A stretch of DNA of 64,000 bases, from contig CADABZ010000003.1 in assembly GCA_902786355.1 (NCBI GenBank), positions 1 to 64,000 on the forward strand, read 5' to 3'. Positions 51,201 to 58,135 of the stretch are shown here, in pieces. Origin of the DNA: an uncultured Eubacteriales bacterium (GTDB taxonomy: Bacteria > Bacillota > Clostridia > Peptostreptococcales > Anaerovoracaceae). The notes beneath the pieces are model-generated. The model did no database searches and was not told where the DNA came from. It saw only the letters and a program-made list of their open reading frames with translations. Position numbers and translations under genes: made by a program. Each line of letters begins with the position of its first letter. Position 1 is the stretch's first letter.

Positions 51201-51632
51201 TCACCGGACAGAGAAACAGTTATTGTAGACCATGTAAAATATAGCAATCTCTCTGTGAAAGACAGCTATATCCTGACCGGAGAGCTATACGATAAAACGA
51301 CAGGGAAGCTTACGGGCATAAAAGCAACCGGCGAGTTTTCACCGGAAGCTTCAGAAGGACAGACGCAGTTGGAATTCTGCCTGGATACTTCTGAGCTTCA
51401 GGATCATACCCTTGTGGTGTTTGAGAAACTGTACGTCAGGACATCTTCTGAGGACAAAACTGTACTGATAGACACCCATGAGAATCCTGACGATAAAGCA
51501 CAGACTGTGCATGTAGATAAAAGACCGGCAGGACCGAAGACAGGAGATAATACCGTCCTGCGTGCGTATCTGATGCTCGGTGCTGCGGCACTGTCATCAC
51601 TGATACTGATGATCAGAAAGAGTCTTGAATGA
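48291..51632 (+). CDS. VaFE-repeat, LPxTG-like wall-anchored surface protein
   Basis: An 1113-residue exported adhesin-like protein. It has a signal peptide (residues 1-25, cut after ALA), then an acidic Glu/Thr-rich region to about 120, and a thioester-domain-like region with YAFCVEPNEVGP. Several Cna_B/SpaA-like beta domains (KETKAPKGL, YIKEIKASPGY, LRELTAPYGY) and two VaFE-type domains (each ending in VFEKLY) follow; VaFE and Cna_B types form internal ester or isopeptide bonds. The C-terminus GPKTGD, a hydrophobic helix and a basic tail is a sorting signal with Gly in place of Leu. No sortase gene lies in the window. Confidence 0.85.
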   Translation: MRKTIRIITAVMLIIMMTATSFALAEIPEEQPQNSSSVTEVSDEAADKTDEKENPSELSETEDAAQDEEVITETAEGNTEDGEVSAQPEEAEAPAEETTVTEEAPAEEAGKVSVKTSSPVRKSAAAVKSAGSGEPFALKSISWKMTSYHEFFGVGYHQRKITHINDTDVNSTNDMKSSYAFCVEPNEVGPEGWDAGVGASFKAEDGKNGIRIHTFNADNAGDFAMMRKMCYYLPGSYGWNSKTSKWYKTYMNSVSENDFTEYTLSATILAKQWAKDADDPEGNANYGYRSLSDKGKELVDKFLREVPALADPPADFLAFYVEKENTQDIWGSLYAEPESGEITLTKKSAYPSLTDALPGNYSLQGAKYYVYTDSSCKTRAKDLYDNDIVLETDKKGSVKAVGAAVGDYWIKEVSASKGFSLDKNVYHVKVTSDKTSEAASTEQPVYASFTALLEKQSEEYGYRRLTGAEYTLTYYDVDPSTKDVSGLKPAKTWVFRTREGKDPDSNASVACIDFSKDKPVSGGSMYKAGDNAVMPLGVFTLKETKAPKGLAADPNTYLGCCKASGDSSANVTINGSDTLYVDYSGRFRLLNTELEKTVKLIIQKKDAETGKTEPQGQESESRKAAYASLEGAVYKVYMNDPAEDEDPEVGEMITDQSGRAELSTDKRTGKGLMPGIYYIKEIKASPGYVADSLTEKEQKNKYQDGMHIVKARADDDPDTSVCEYTIDSMEAPHHTLIHKTDVTTGKELPGAKLQVLDSEGNIVEEWVSTDKPHDIIALPDGKYTLRELTAPYGYEIREDAVFEVTADKVISEAVMKNQPVNVTTTAKHAATDAHSGAASGEAKITDTVKMEGLCKNGTYRIEGTLMDRRTGKPVTDEKGEPLTEEAEFAADAENVSVDLLFGFDQKKFSKGATVVVFEKLYRVEAPDEGGERKVTEIQKHEDINNEDQSIHYGGIASTEATDRRSSTHNISPDRETVIVDHVKYSNLSVKDSYILTGELYDKTTGKLTGIKATGEFSPEASEGQTQLEFCLDTSELQDHTLVVFEKLYVRTSSEDKTVLIDTHENPDDKAQTVHVDKRPAGPKTGDNTVLRAYLMLGAAALSSLILMIRKSLE

Positions 51633-52202
51633 TTACATATAATCACGGATGAGCGGCTCGATCCTGTAGTACGGAAGACCTACTACGTTGTCGTAATCAC
51701 CCTTGATGTGGTCGATATGTTTGCTGAAATATCCCTGTATCGCATATGAGCCGGCTTTATCGTACGGCTCTTCCATGGAGATATACTCATAGATATCATC
51801 ATCAGAATAGTTTTTGCAGTGTACCTCGGTTATATCACTGAGGACACTGCACGAACCCGTGTCAGTATCTATGATAGCTACGCCAGTCACAACATAGTGG
51901 ACTGTTCCTCGTATCTTATCGAGCATGCGAAAAGCATCTTCAGCATCTTTCGGCTTGCCCATTATCTGGTCTTTCCAGACTAATGTGTCGGCGCCGATGA
52001 TTATATGACCGGGATATTTCTCATGGACAGCTTCATAGCAGGCCATGGCCTTGCGTTTTGCAAGCATTTCAACAGCATCTGTCATGCTGATGCCTTCAGG
52101 AAGAGTTTCGTCAGTGTCGGCCGGTATGACGATAGCATTGATCCCGTTTTTGCGAAGGATCTCTATTCGTCTCGGTGATTTTGATGCAAGAATTATTCTC
52201 AT
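51633..52202 (-). CDS. maf: Maf family nucleoside-triphosphate pyrophosphatase
   Basis: A 189-residue Maf protein, hydrolysing (d)TTP, UTP or modified nucleotides to monophosphates. ASKSPRRIEIL at the start, the DETLPEG loop and IIGADTLVWKDQIMGKPKDAEDAFRML are family motifs. It converges with the surface-protein gene: its stop abuts that gene's stop, with no separate terminator visible. Confidence 0.93.
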   Translation of the reverse strand: MRIILASKSPRRIEILRKNGINAIVIPADTDETLPEGISMTDAVEMLAKRKAMACYEAVHEKYPGHIIIGADTLVWKDQIMGKPKDAEDAFRMLDKIRGTVHYVVTGVAIIDTDTGSCSVLSDITEVHCKNYSDDDIYEYISMEEPYDKAGSYAIQGYFSKHIDHIKGDYDNVVGLPYYRIEPLIRDYM

Positions 52203-52342
52203 AATCAGTAATATAGGTGAATTTGCCGGTGATATGTGCTATAACAGATTGTGCAGATCATGAAAGATCTGTCTTTCGTGAAAGATTATAATTGTCAGAC
52301 CGCTGCGAAGCAACGGCTATTGAAATTTTTACACTTAATGGC

Positions 52343-52371
52343 TTGACTTTATAGTGGACAGTGCATATAAT
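52343..52371 (+). promoter_or_regulatory. Sigma-A promoter of infC-rpmI-rplT
   Basis: TTGACT (52343-52348) and TATAAT (52366-52371) are separated by 17 bases, upstream of a roughly 140-base leader. The region before it (52254-52286) holds two small palindromes, CAGATC-ATGAAA-GATCTG and TCTTTC-GT-GAAAGA. Confidence 0.85.
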
Positions 52372-52379
52372 ATCTGAGG

Positions 52380-52482
52380 TCAAAGCAGAAGTTATCCGCT
52401 TCTCGCCTTGCAGACTAGCGTTGGCAGGGCTCAATATAGAGATGATTCTATTGATGCGGATACTTATGTGTCCGCATTTTTT
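52380..52482 (+). promoter_or_regulatory. L20-type leader with intrinsic terminator
   Basis: The leader contains CTTCTCGCCTTGCAGACTAG then TTGGCAGGGC, complementary GCCTTGC/GGCAGGGC segments, and ends in a strong terminator hairpin (ATGCGGATAC-TTAT-GTGTCCGCAT, 52454-52476, then T run). This fits the known feedback of ribosomal protein L20 on infC-rpmI-rplT by transcript attenuation in Firmicutes. Confidence 0.7.
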
Positions 52483-52521
52483 ATACGTACTGTTCCCCAT
52501 GGATTATTGGAGGTAAGAACA

Positions 52522-53052
52522 ATTAGTACTAAGGACAATAAACAGACTCAGATCAATGATGAAATCAGAGCATCTGAAGTTCGTCTTATCAACGAAAAAG
52601 GCGAAATGGTAGGCATCGTCAGCATTGACGAGGCTCTGAATCTTGCTGAAGCGGCTGATCTTGACCTTGTCAATATCTCGCCGAACGCAGTTCCTCCTGT
52701 ATGCAAGATACTTGACTACGGGAAGTACCGCTATGAACAGCAGAAGAAAGAAAAGACTGCTAAGAAGAATCAGCATGTGACAGAGATCAAGGAGATCAGA
52801 CTCAGCGCATCCATCGAGGATCATGATGTCCAGGTCAAGGCAAAGACCGCTACTAAGTTCCTGCAGGACGGAGACAAGGTAAAGGTCAGTCTGAGATTCA
52901 GGGGCAGAGAGCGTGATTACACACAGCTGGGATTTGATGCAATGGCTAAGTTCGCTGATCTGGTATCAGATTACGGCGTCATCGAGAAGCCTGCCAAGAT
53001 GGAAGGCCGCAGGATGAACATGTTCCTGGCACCGAAAAAAGATAAAAAGTAA
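52522..53052 (+). CDS. infC: Translation initiation factor IF-3
   Basis: A 176-residue factor that keeps ribosomal subunits apart and proofreads the start codon. The start is ATT at 52522: GGAGGT lies 7 bases upstream, and it gives the usual N-terminus (STKDNKQTQINDEIRASEVRLI). A non-ATG start is a hallmark of infC and lets IF-3 repress its own translation. Both domains are intact (NISPNAVPPVCKILDYGKYRYE; GVIEKPAKMEGRRMNMFLAPK). Confidence 0.95.
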   Translation: MSTKDNKQTQINDEIRASEVRLINEKGEMVGIVSIDEALNLAEAADLDLVNISPNAVPPVCKILDYGKYRYEQQKKEKTAKKNQHVTEIKEIRLSASIEDHDVQVKAKTATKFLQDGDKVKVSLRFRGRERDYTQLGFDAMAKFADLVSDYGVIEKPAKMEGRRMNMFLAPKKDKK

Positions 53053-53076
53053 ACAGTTTACATAGGAGGACCCAAA

Positions 53077-53277
53077 ATGGCTAAGAACAAGATGAAGTCA
53101 CACAGAGGCGCTATGAAGCGTCTGCACCTTACAGGCTCCGGCAAGGTCAAGAGAAATAAGGCATATAAGAGCCATATCCTTACCAAGAAGACAGCCAAGA
53201 GGAAGAGAGGCCTTCGCAAGGCTACAACTCTCACAAGTGCAGATCTGAAGCGTATGCTGAGATCAATGGCTAAATAA
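53077..53277 (+). CDS. rpmI: 50S ribosomal protein L35
   Basis: A 66-residue basic protein with [21 protein letters not shown] and the typical [20 protein letters not shown] region. It lies between infC and rplT in the conserved order and is preceded by AGGAGG. Confidence 0.97.
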   Translation: MAKNKMKSHRGAMKRLHLTGSGKVKRNKAYKSHILTKKTAKRKRGLRKATTLTSADLKRMLRSMAK

Positions 53278-53295
53278 TTCAGGAGGTAATGAACT

Positions 53296-53649
53296 ATGGC
53301 AAGAGTTAAGAAGGGCGTTAATGCTCATAAGAGACATAAGAAAATTCTTAAGCAGGCTAAGGGATTCTACGGAAGAAGAAAGAACACATTCAGAGCTGCT
53401 AACCCTGCAGTAATGAGAAGCCTGAGATCTGCATATGCAGGACGTAAGAACAAGAAGAGAGAATACAGAAGACTTTGGATCGCAAGAATCAATGCTGCTT
53501 CCAGAGCTAACGGCATCTCCTACAGCAAGCTCATGAACGGACTTAAGAAGGCCGGCATCGAGATCAACCGCAAGATGCTCTCCGAGATGGCTATCTATGA
53601 TGCAGCAGGATTTGCTACACTCTGCGAGACAGCTAAGAAGTACTGCTAA
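53296..53649 (+). CDS. rplT: 50S ribosomal protein L20
   Basis: A 117-residue primary rRNA-binding protein ([41 protein letters not shown]) and likely feedback regulator of this operon through the leader. AGGAGGT precedes the ATG. Confidence 0.97.
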   Translation: MARVKKGVNAHKRHKKILKQAKGFYGRRKNTFRAANPAVMRSLRSAYAGRKNKKREYRRLWIARINAASRANGISYSKLMNGLKKAGIEINRKMLSEMAIYDAAGFATLCETAKKYC

Positions 53650-53663
53650 TACGACGATGTAAG

Positions 53664-53702
53664 ATGTGTCAGAAGGGAGAACCTTTTGACACATTTTTTT
53701 TA
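53664..53702 (+). terminator. Terminator of infC-rpmI-rplT
   Basis: ATGTGTCAGAAGG pairs with CCTTTTGACACAT (53682-53694), one mismatch, and is followed by eight T residues. Confidence 0.88.
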
Positions 53703-53723
53703 CAAGGACCGGAGGTTATCATA

Positions 53724-53933
53724 ATGAGTTACTTCATAAGCCATATAGGGGTCATATTTCTGGCGGCATGCTTCATTGCCGTCTGCGCAGTGGCATGGTG
53801 GTATCTGACAGACAAGAATGCCAGACTCAAAAGACAGCGTGCCGAGGCGCGCAAGGCTGCAGCTGCAGCCGCAGCAGTCGCAGAGCGCAAAAAAGACGAA
53901 AAAGAAAACGGACAGGACCCTGAAGCAGAGTAG
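53724..53933 (+). CDS. Small single-span membrane protein
   Basis: A 69-residue protein with one membrane helix (residues 6-27, SHIGVIFLAACFIAVCAVAWWYL) and a Lys/Arg/Ala-rich cytosolic tail that is likely helical (RAEARKAAAAAAAVAERKK). GGAGGT lies upstream of the ATG at 53724. It is unrecognised; it sits 14 bases before the beta-helix glycosidase gene. Confidence 0.6.
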   Translation: MSYFISHIGVIFLAACFIAVCAVAWWYLTDKNARLKRQRAEARKAAAAAAAVAERKKDEKENGQDPEAE

Positions 53934-53947
53934 GAGCGGGCAGAAGT

Positions 53948-55969
53948 ATGAAGATCTATGTAGATGCCAGCGCAGCACCGGGCGGCAGCGGTACGCAGGA
54001 GGCACCATTCAGAACTATCCAGGCAGCAGCAGATATCGCTGTGCCTGGAGATGATGTTATTGTAATGCCCGGGATCTACAGGGAAAATGTCGATCCGAAA
54101 AATGCCGGAACCGAGGATGCACGCATAGTCTACCGTTCTGCTCAGCCGCATAAGGCTGTTATCACAGGAGCAGAGGCCCTGAGCGGATGGAAGAAGGACG
54201 GCGGTATCTGGACGGCCAGGGTGAACAACAGCATATTCACTGAGCGTAACCCTTATACAACAAGAGTCAGCGGAGACTGGTTCATGGCAGAATTCATCGC
54301 CCACACAGGCGATGTGCTGCTCAATGGCAAGTCGATGTATGAAGCTCTGTCTGTATCAGATGTCAGGAAGGGGCAGCCTTCTGCTGCTTCGTGGGACAGG
54401 GATTTCTCTGTCTATCAGTGGTATGCAGAGCAGGACGGAGATGAGACAGTTTTCTATGCGAATTTCCAGGACATGGATCCCAACACAGAACATGTCGAGA
54501 TCACTGTACGCTCAGCGTGTTTTGCTCCTCAGAAGGAAGGCACAGGCTATATAACGCTCAGCGGCTTTACCGTATGCTGTGCTGCGACCCAGTGGGCTCC
54601 ACCTACAGCTTTTCAGGAAGGAATGATCGCTCCGCACTGGTCCAGGGGCTGGATCATCGAGGATTGCGAAGTCTATGAATCCAAATGCAGCGGCATCTCT
54701 CTGGGCAAATATAGACAGAAAACCAACGATAATAAATGGCTCAACTGGAAATACAAAGACGGGACACAGACAGAGCGTGAGTGCATATGTCTGGCGCAGG
54801 CAGAAGGATGGTCAAAAGAAACTGTCGGATCGCATATCGTAAGGAGATGCGATATCCATGACTGCGGGCAGACCGGCATCGTCGGACATCTCGGCGGAGT
54901 CTTTTCACTTATCGAGGACAACCATATCCATCATATCAACAATAAGCAGAATCTTGCCGGCGCTGAGATCGGCGGGATAAAAATGCATGCTGCTATAGAT
55001 ACGGTGTTCAGGCACAATCACATCCACCACTGCACACGCGGCCTGTGGCTTGACTGGCAGGCACAGGGGACAAGGGTGACTCAGAACCTGATGCATGACA
55101 ATACCATCCCTGTGATGGAGGAGGCACCGGAAAAACCGGACCTGGCGATAACACAGGCACTGGGCGAGGACATTTTTGTCGAAGTGTCACACGGGCCTAC
55201 GCTCATAGATAACAATATCCTGCTTTCCGACCGCGCTGTTAAGATCGCATGCCAGGGTGTGGCAGCAGTCCACAACATCATCGCCGGAGGGCTTGTTTCA
55301 GTTGGAATGGGCACCGATAACGGAGCTCTTACACTGGCATCTCCAAGGTATACTCCGTATCATCTCCCTCACAGGACGGAAGTTGCCGGATTTATGACAT
55401 TCCTGCACGGTGATGACAGATTCTACAACAACATATTCATCCAGAAGCCGGTAAGACCTGTGATGAAAATGCTGATGGATACGATGAGCGGGGACCGGAA
55501 TGCCTGGGATGACTGCAATGTTATGGCAGGAACATTCAGATTCGACGGATATATGACCTTTGAGGAATGGGACAGGGAATTCGAAGGCTACTGCGGCATG
55601 GGTTCACCTGCGAGCGACCGCTACTATATTCCGCTGCCGGTATGGGCGGAAGGAAACATATACTGTAACGGTGCAAGGCCATGGGAAAAAGAAAAAGGCG
55701 CAGTGGTCGACACTGAGCATGAGATAACGATCCGCCTTGAGGAACACAGCGACGGATGGCATCTTTTTACCAACCTTGCAGATGCTGTCACACAGGATGC
55801 GCCTCATATGATCGATACAGATACTCTGGGCATGGCCTTTGAACCTGAGCAGAGATTCGAAGATCCGGACGGAAGCCCGATAACTTTCGATACCGATTAC
55901 TTCGGGAACAGAAGAGAGACCGTCACCGCAGGACCGTTCGCGATTCTTGAAAAACACTATATGTTGTGA
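53948..55969 (+). CDS. Right-handed beta-helix glycosidase, GH120 beta-xylosidase-like
   Basis: A 673-residue protein without a signal peptide, so probably cytosolic. The N-terminal YVDASAAPGGSGTQEAPFRTIQ and VIVMPGIYREN are the usual opening of beta-helix carbohydrate enzymes. The core segments EIGGIKMHAAIDTVFRHNHI, GLWLDWQAQGTRVTQNL and EDIFVEVSHGPTLIDNN recall GH120 beta-xylosidases, in which an Asp (nucleophile) and a Glu (acid/base) occupy LWLDW-like and FVEV-like positions. Here about 20 extra residues separate these two. It probably cleaves xylo-oligosaccharides taken up by the cell. A pectate-lyase-like role is less likely. Confidence 0.68.
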   Translation: MKIYVDASAAPGGSGTQEAPFRTIQAAADIAVPGDDVIVMPGIYRENVDPKNAGTEDARIVYRSAQPHKAVITGAEALSGWKKDGGIWTARVNNSIFTERNPYTTRVSGDWFMAEFIAHTGDVLLNGKSMYEALSVSDVRKGQPSAASWDRDFSVYQWYAEQDGDETVFYANFQDMDPNTEHVEITVRSACFAPQKEGTGYITLSGFTVCCAATQWAPPTAFQEGMIAPHWSRGWIIEDCEVYESKCSGISLGKYRQKTNDNKWLNWKYKDGTQTERECICLAQAEGWSKETVGSHIVRRCDIHDCGQTGIVGHLGGVFSLIEDNHIHHINNKQNLAGAEIGGIKMHAAIDTVFRHNHIHHCTRGLWLDWQAQGTRVTQNLMHDNTIPVMEEAPEKPDLAITQALGEDIFVEVSHGPTLIDNNILLSDRAVKIACQGVAAVHNIIAGGLVSVGMGTDNGALTLASPRYTPYHLPHRTEVAGFMTFLHGDDRFYNNIFIQKPVRPVMKMLMDTMSGDRNAWDDCNVMAGTFRFDGYMTFEEWDREFEGYCGMGSPASDRYYIPLPVWAEGNIYCNGARPWEKEKGAVVDTEHEITIRLEEHSDGWHLFTNLADAVTQDAPHMIDTDTLGMAFEPEQRFEDPDGSPITFDTDYFGNRRETVTAGPFAILEKHYML

Positions 55970-55997
55970 TATTCTGTAAAAGGAATATCACTTTTTT
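55966..55997 (+). terminator. Rho-independent terminator
   Basis: GTGATATTC pairs with GAATATCAC (55983-55991) and is followed by six T residues; the stem overlaps the stop codon of the glycosidase gene. Confidence 0.88.
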
Positions 55998-56060
55998 GAT
56001 TATCGCACTATCCGGAAATACATCATTAAGTGCTGAAATGCGAGATGGAGGTTGTCAGTT

Positions 56061-56507
56061 ATGAAATGCCCGTACTGCAATTATGAGGATACCAAAGTCG
56101 TAGATTCGAGACCGGTTGAAGATGGGCTTGCTACAAGAAGAAGGAGAGAATGTGCAAAGTGCCACAGGAGGTTTACCACATTCGAGAAGATCGAGAATTC
56201 ACTCCTTGTAGTAGTCAAGAAAGACGGGACGCGTGAGAGCTTTGATAAGAACAAGATCATCAACGGCATCATGAAGGCATGTCAGAAGACAAAGGTAACT
56301 TACGATGATGTCCAGAAGATCGCTGACAATATCGAAAGAGGACTCAGCAATACGATGGAGAAAGAGATCCAGTCAACGATGATCGGAAGACTCATCATGG
56401 ACGAGCTCAAGAGGATAGATCAGGTAGCTTACGTGCGTTTTGCATCTGTATATCAGGAATTCAAGAGCGTTGATACATTCATAGACGAGATCAACAAGCT
56501 CAGATAG
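56061..56507 (+). CDS. nrdR: Transcriptional repressor NrdR
   Basis: A 148-residue repressor of ribonucleotide reductase genes. Its N-terminal zinc ribbon has CPYC and CAKCHRRFTTFE; an ATP-cone domain follows (VVKKDGTRESFDKNKI). The ATG at 56061 has GGAGGT at 56047-56052. No nrd gene or clear NrdR box pair was noticed nearby. Confidence 0.96.
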   Translation: MKCPYCNYEDTKVVDSRPVEDGLATRRRRECAKCHRRFTTFEKIENSLLVVVKKDGTRESFDKNKIINGIMKACQKTKVTYDDVQKIADNIERGLSNTMEKEIQSTMIGRLIMDELKRIDQVAYVRFASVYQEFKSVDTFIDEINKLR

Positions 56508-56563
56508 GATGCGCTTTCGCACAGAGATATCAGTACACAGGAAGAACAGAGGAACATACTGAA

Positions 56564-57235
56564 ATGCTTAGAGTAGCAATTGACGGTCCGGGAGGCACAG
56601 GCAAAAGCTCCATAGCCAAAGCCATCGCATCCTTATTCGGGCTTGAATACATAGATACAGGAGCGATGTACAGATCGATGGGTCTCAAAGCGCTCAGGAA
56701 AGGCGTGTCTCCGGATGATGAAGAGGCCGTTAAGAAGATGCTTGAAGACACCACGCTCGATTTCCGTGACAATCACATGTATCTGGACGGAGAAGATGTC
56801 GGAGGCCTTATAAGGACTAACGAGATCTCCATGGCAGCATCGAATATATCAAAGCTGCCGTGCGTCAGAGCCAAGGCAGATGAGCTCAGCAAGCACCTTG
56901 CCGCTACCAGAGACGTGGTCATGGAGGGACGTGACATCACGACTGTCGTTATTCCGGATGCCGAGGTCAAGATATTCATGACAGCTGCACCGGAGATAAG
57001 AGCTGAGAGAAGATACAGACAGCTGCTGGAAGCAGGCAAACCGGCAGACTATGATCAGATCCTAGAGGAGATTCAGAAGAGAGACTATCAGGATTCGCAC
57101 AGAGAACTCAATCCGCTCAGGCAGGCTGAGGATGCCGAATTCCTCGATACATCTGAAATGGACATAGATCAGGTGATCAAAGCTGTATCAGATATCATAA
57201 CCGCAAAGACCGGAGTCAGACCGGCAGAAGTCTGA
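56564..57235 (+). CDS. cmk: Cytidylate kinase
   Basis: A 223-residue (d)CMP kinase. The P-loop is IDGPGGTGKSS (residues 7-16), EGRDITTVV follows in the NMP-binding region, and the C-terminal part carries the lid with RRYRQL and the Arg/Asp-rich RDYQDSHRELNPL. It is unlinked here to ispH-rpsA, to which it is often adjacent in other Clostridia. Confidence 0.95.
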   Translation: MLRVAIDGPGGTGKSSIAKAIASLFGLEYIDTGAMYRSMGLKALRKGVSPDDEEAVKKMLEDTTLDFRDNHMYLDGEDVGGLIRTNEISMAASNISKLPCVRAKADELSKHLAATRDVVMEGRDITTVVIPDAEVKIFMTAAPEIRAERRYRQLLEAGKPADYDQILEEIQKRDYQDSHRELNPLRQAEDAEFLDTSEMDIDQVIKAVSDIITAKTGVRPAEV

Positions 57236-57290
57236 TTTCTGCAGATAATCATTCAACTTCAGACAGACTGCATCAATAATTCACAGAGTA

Positions 57291-57322
57291 TTCAGGCCTC
57301 GCTTCAGTGAGCGGGGCCTGAA
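57291..57322 (+). other. Long hairpin between cmk and radC
   Basis: TTCAGGCCTCGCT pairs with AGCGGGGCCTGAA, about 13 bp with one mismatch. It is not followed by a T run, so it may be a processing or weak termination element rather than a standard terminator. Confidence 0.5.
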
Positions 57323-57365
57323 ATATGATATCATCAAAATGTGTGATTCCCGGAAAGGGAAAAAG

Positions 57366-58049
57366 ATGCAGATAAAATCAATGCCCGAAAACGAGAGACC
57401 CCAGGAAAAACTGCTTTTCGCAGGCCCGGGAGCTCTCAGCAACGCAGAGCTTCTGGCTCTCATAATCAGAACAGGCACGGATAAGCTGTCAGCTCTTCAG
57501 CTTGCAGAAGAAGTGATCTCTGCTGTTTCAGAAGATGCAGGAGGCCTTGCTTCTGCTGATGTGCGGGAGCTTATGAATATCCGCGGGATAGGTGCGGCCA
57601 AGGCATGCTCGGTTGCAGCATCAGTTGAACTCTCAAAGCGCCTGCTTAGCGGATGCGTAGCAGAGAGAGCTGCCGGCCCGGCAACTGCACACGATGTGTA
57701 TGAGCTTCTGTGTAAGGATATGATGAGTGAGAAGAGGGAGCTTTTCGTATCACTTCATCTCAACACGAAGATGCAGATCGAGTCGAAGCATATCGTTTCG
57801 ATAGGATGCCTGGACTCAGCACCGGTGCATCCGAGAGAGGTCTTCAGACCTGCAGTGAGAAGCGGTGCGGCGGCAGTCATAGTCGCTCATAATCATCCGA
57901 GCGGTGATCCTGAGCCGAGCAAAGAAGACAAAGCCGTCACAGAGAGGCTTCTCAAAGCATCATCCGTTATGGGGATAAAGCTTCTCGACCATATCATTAT
58001 CGGCCATGGCAGATATGTAAGCCTGAGAGAAGCAGGCCTTATTCCATGA
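57366..58049 (+). CDS. radC: RadC/YsxA family JAB-domain protein
   Basis: A 227-residue protein: an N-terminal helix-hairpin-helix region (ELMNIRGIGAAKA) and a C-terminal JAMM metalloprotease-like fold with HNHPSGDPEPSKED. Once called a DNA repair protein, its actual function is unclear. The ATG at 57366 follows AAAGGGA; an earlier ATG at 57339 lacks a site. Confidence 0.93.
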   Translation: MQIKSMPENERPQEKLLFAGPGALSNAELLALIIRTGTDKLSALQLAEEVISAVSEDAGGLASADVRELMNIRGIGAAKACSVAASVELSKRLLSGCVAERAAGPATAHDVYELLCKDMMSEKRELFVSLHLNTKMQIESKHIVSIGCLDSAPVHPREVFRPAVRSGAAAVIVAHNHPSGDPEPSKEDKAVTERLLKASSVMGIKLLDHIIIGHGRYVSLREAGLIP

Positions 58050-58135
58050 GAGAGACAGAACCGGCCTGAGCGGGCAGGCCATCACATAAACAGTTCAACA
58101 GTACAGGCTAATAAACAAACTACAGAGGTAAAGCT

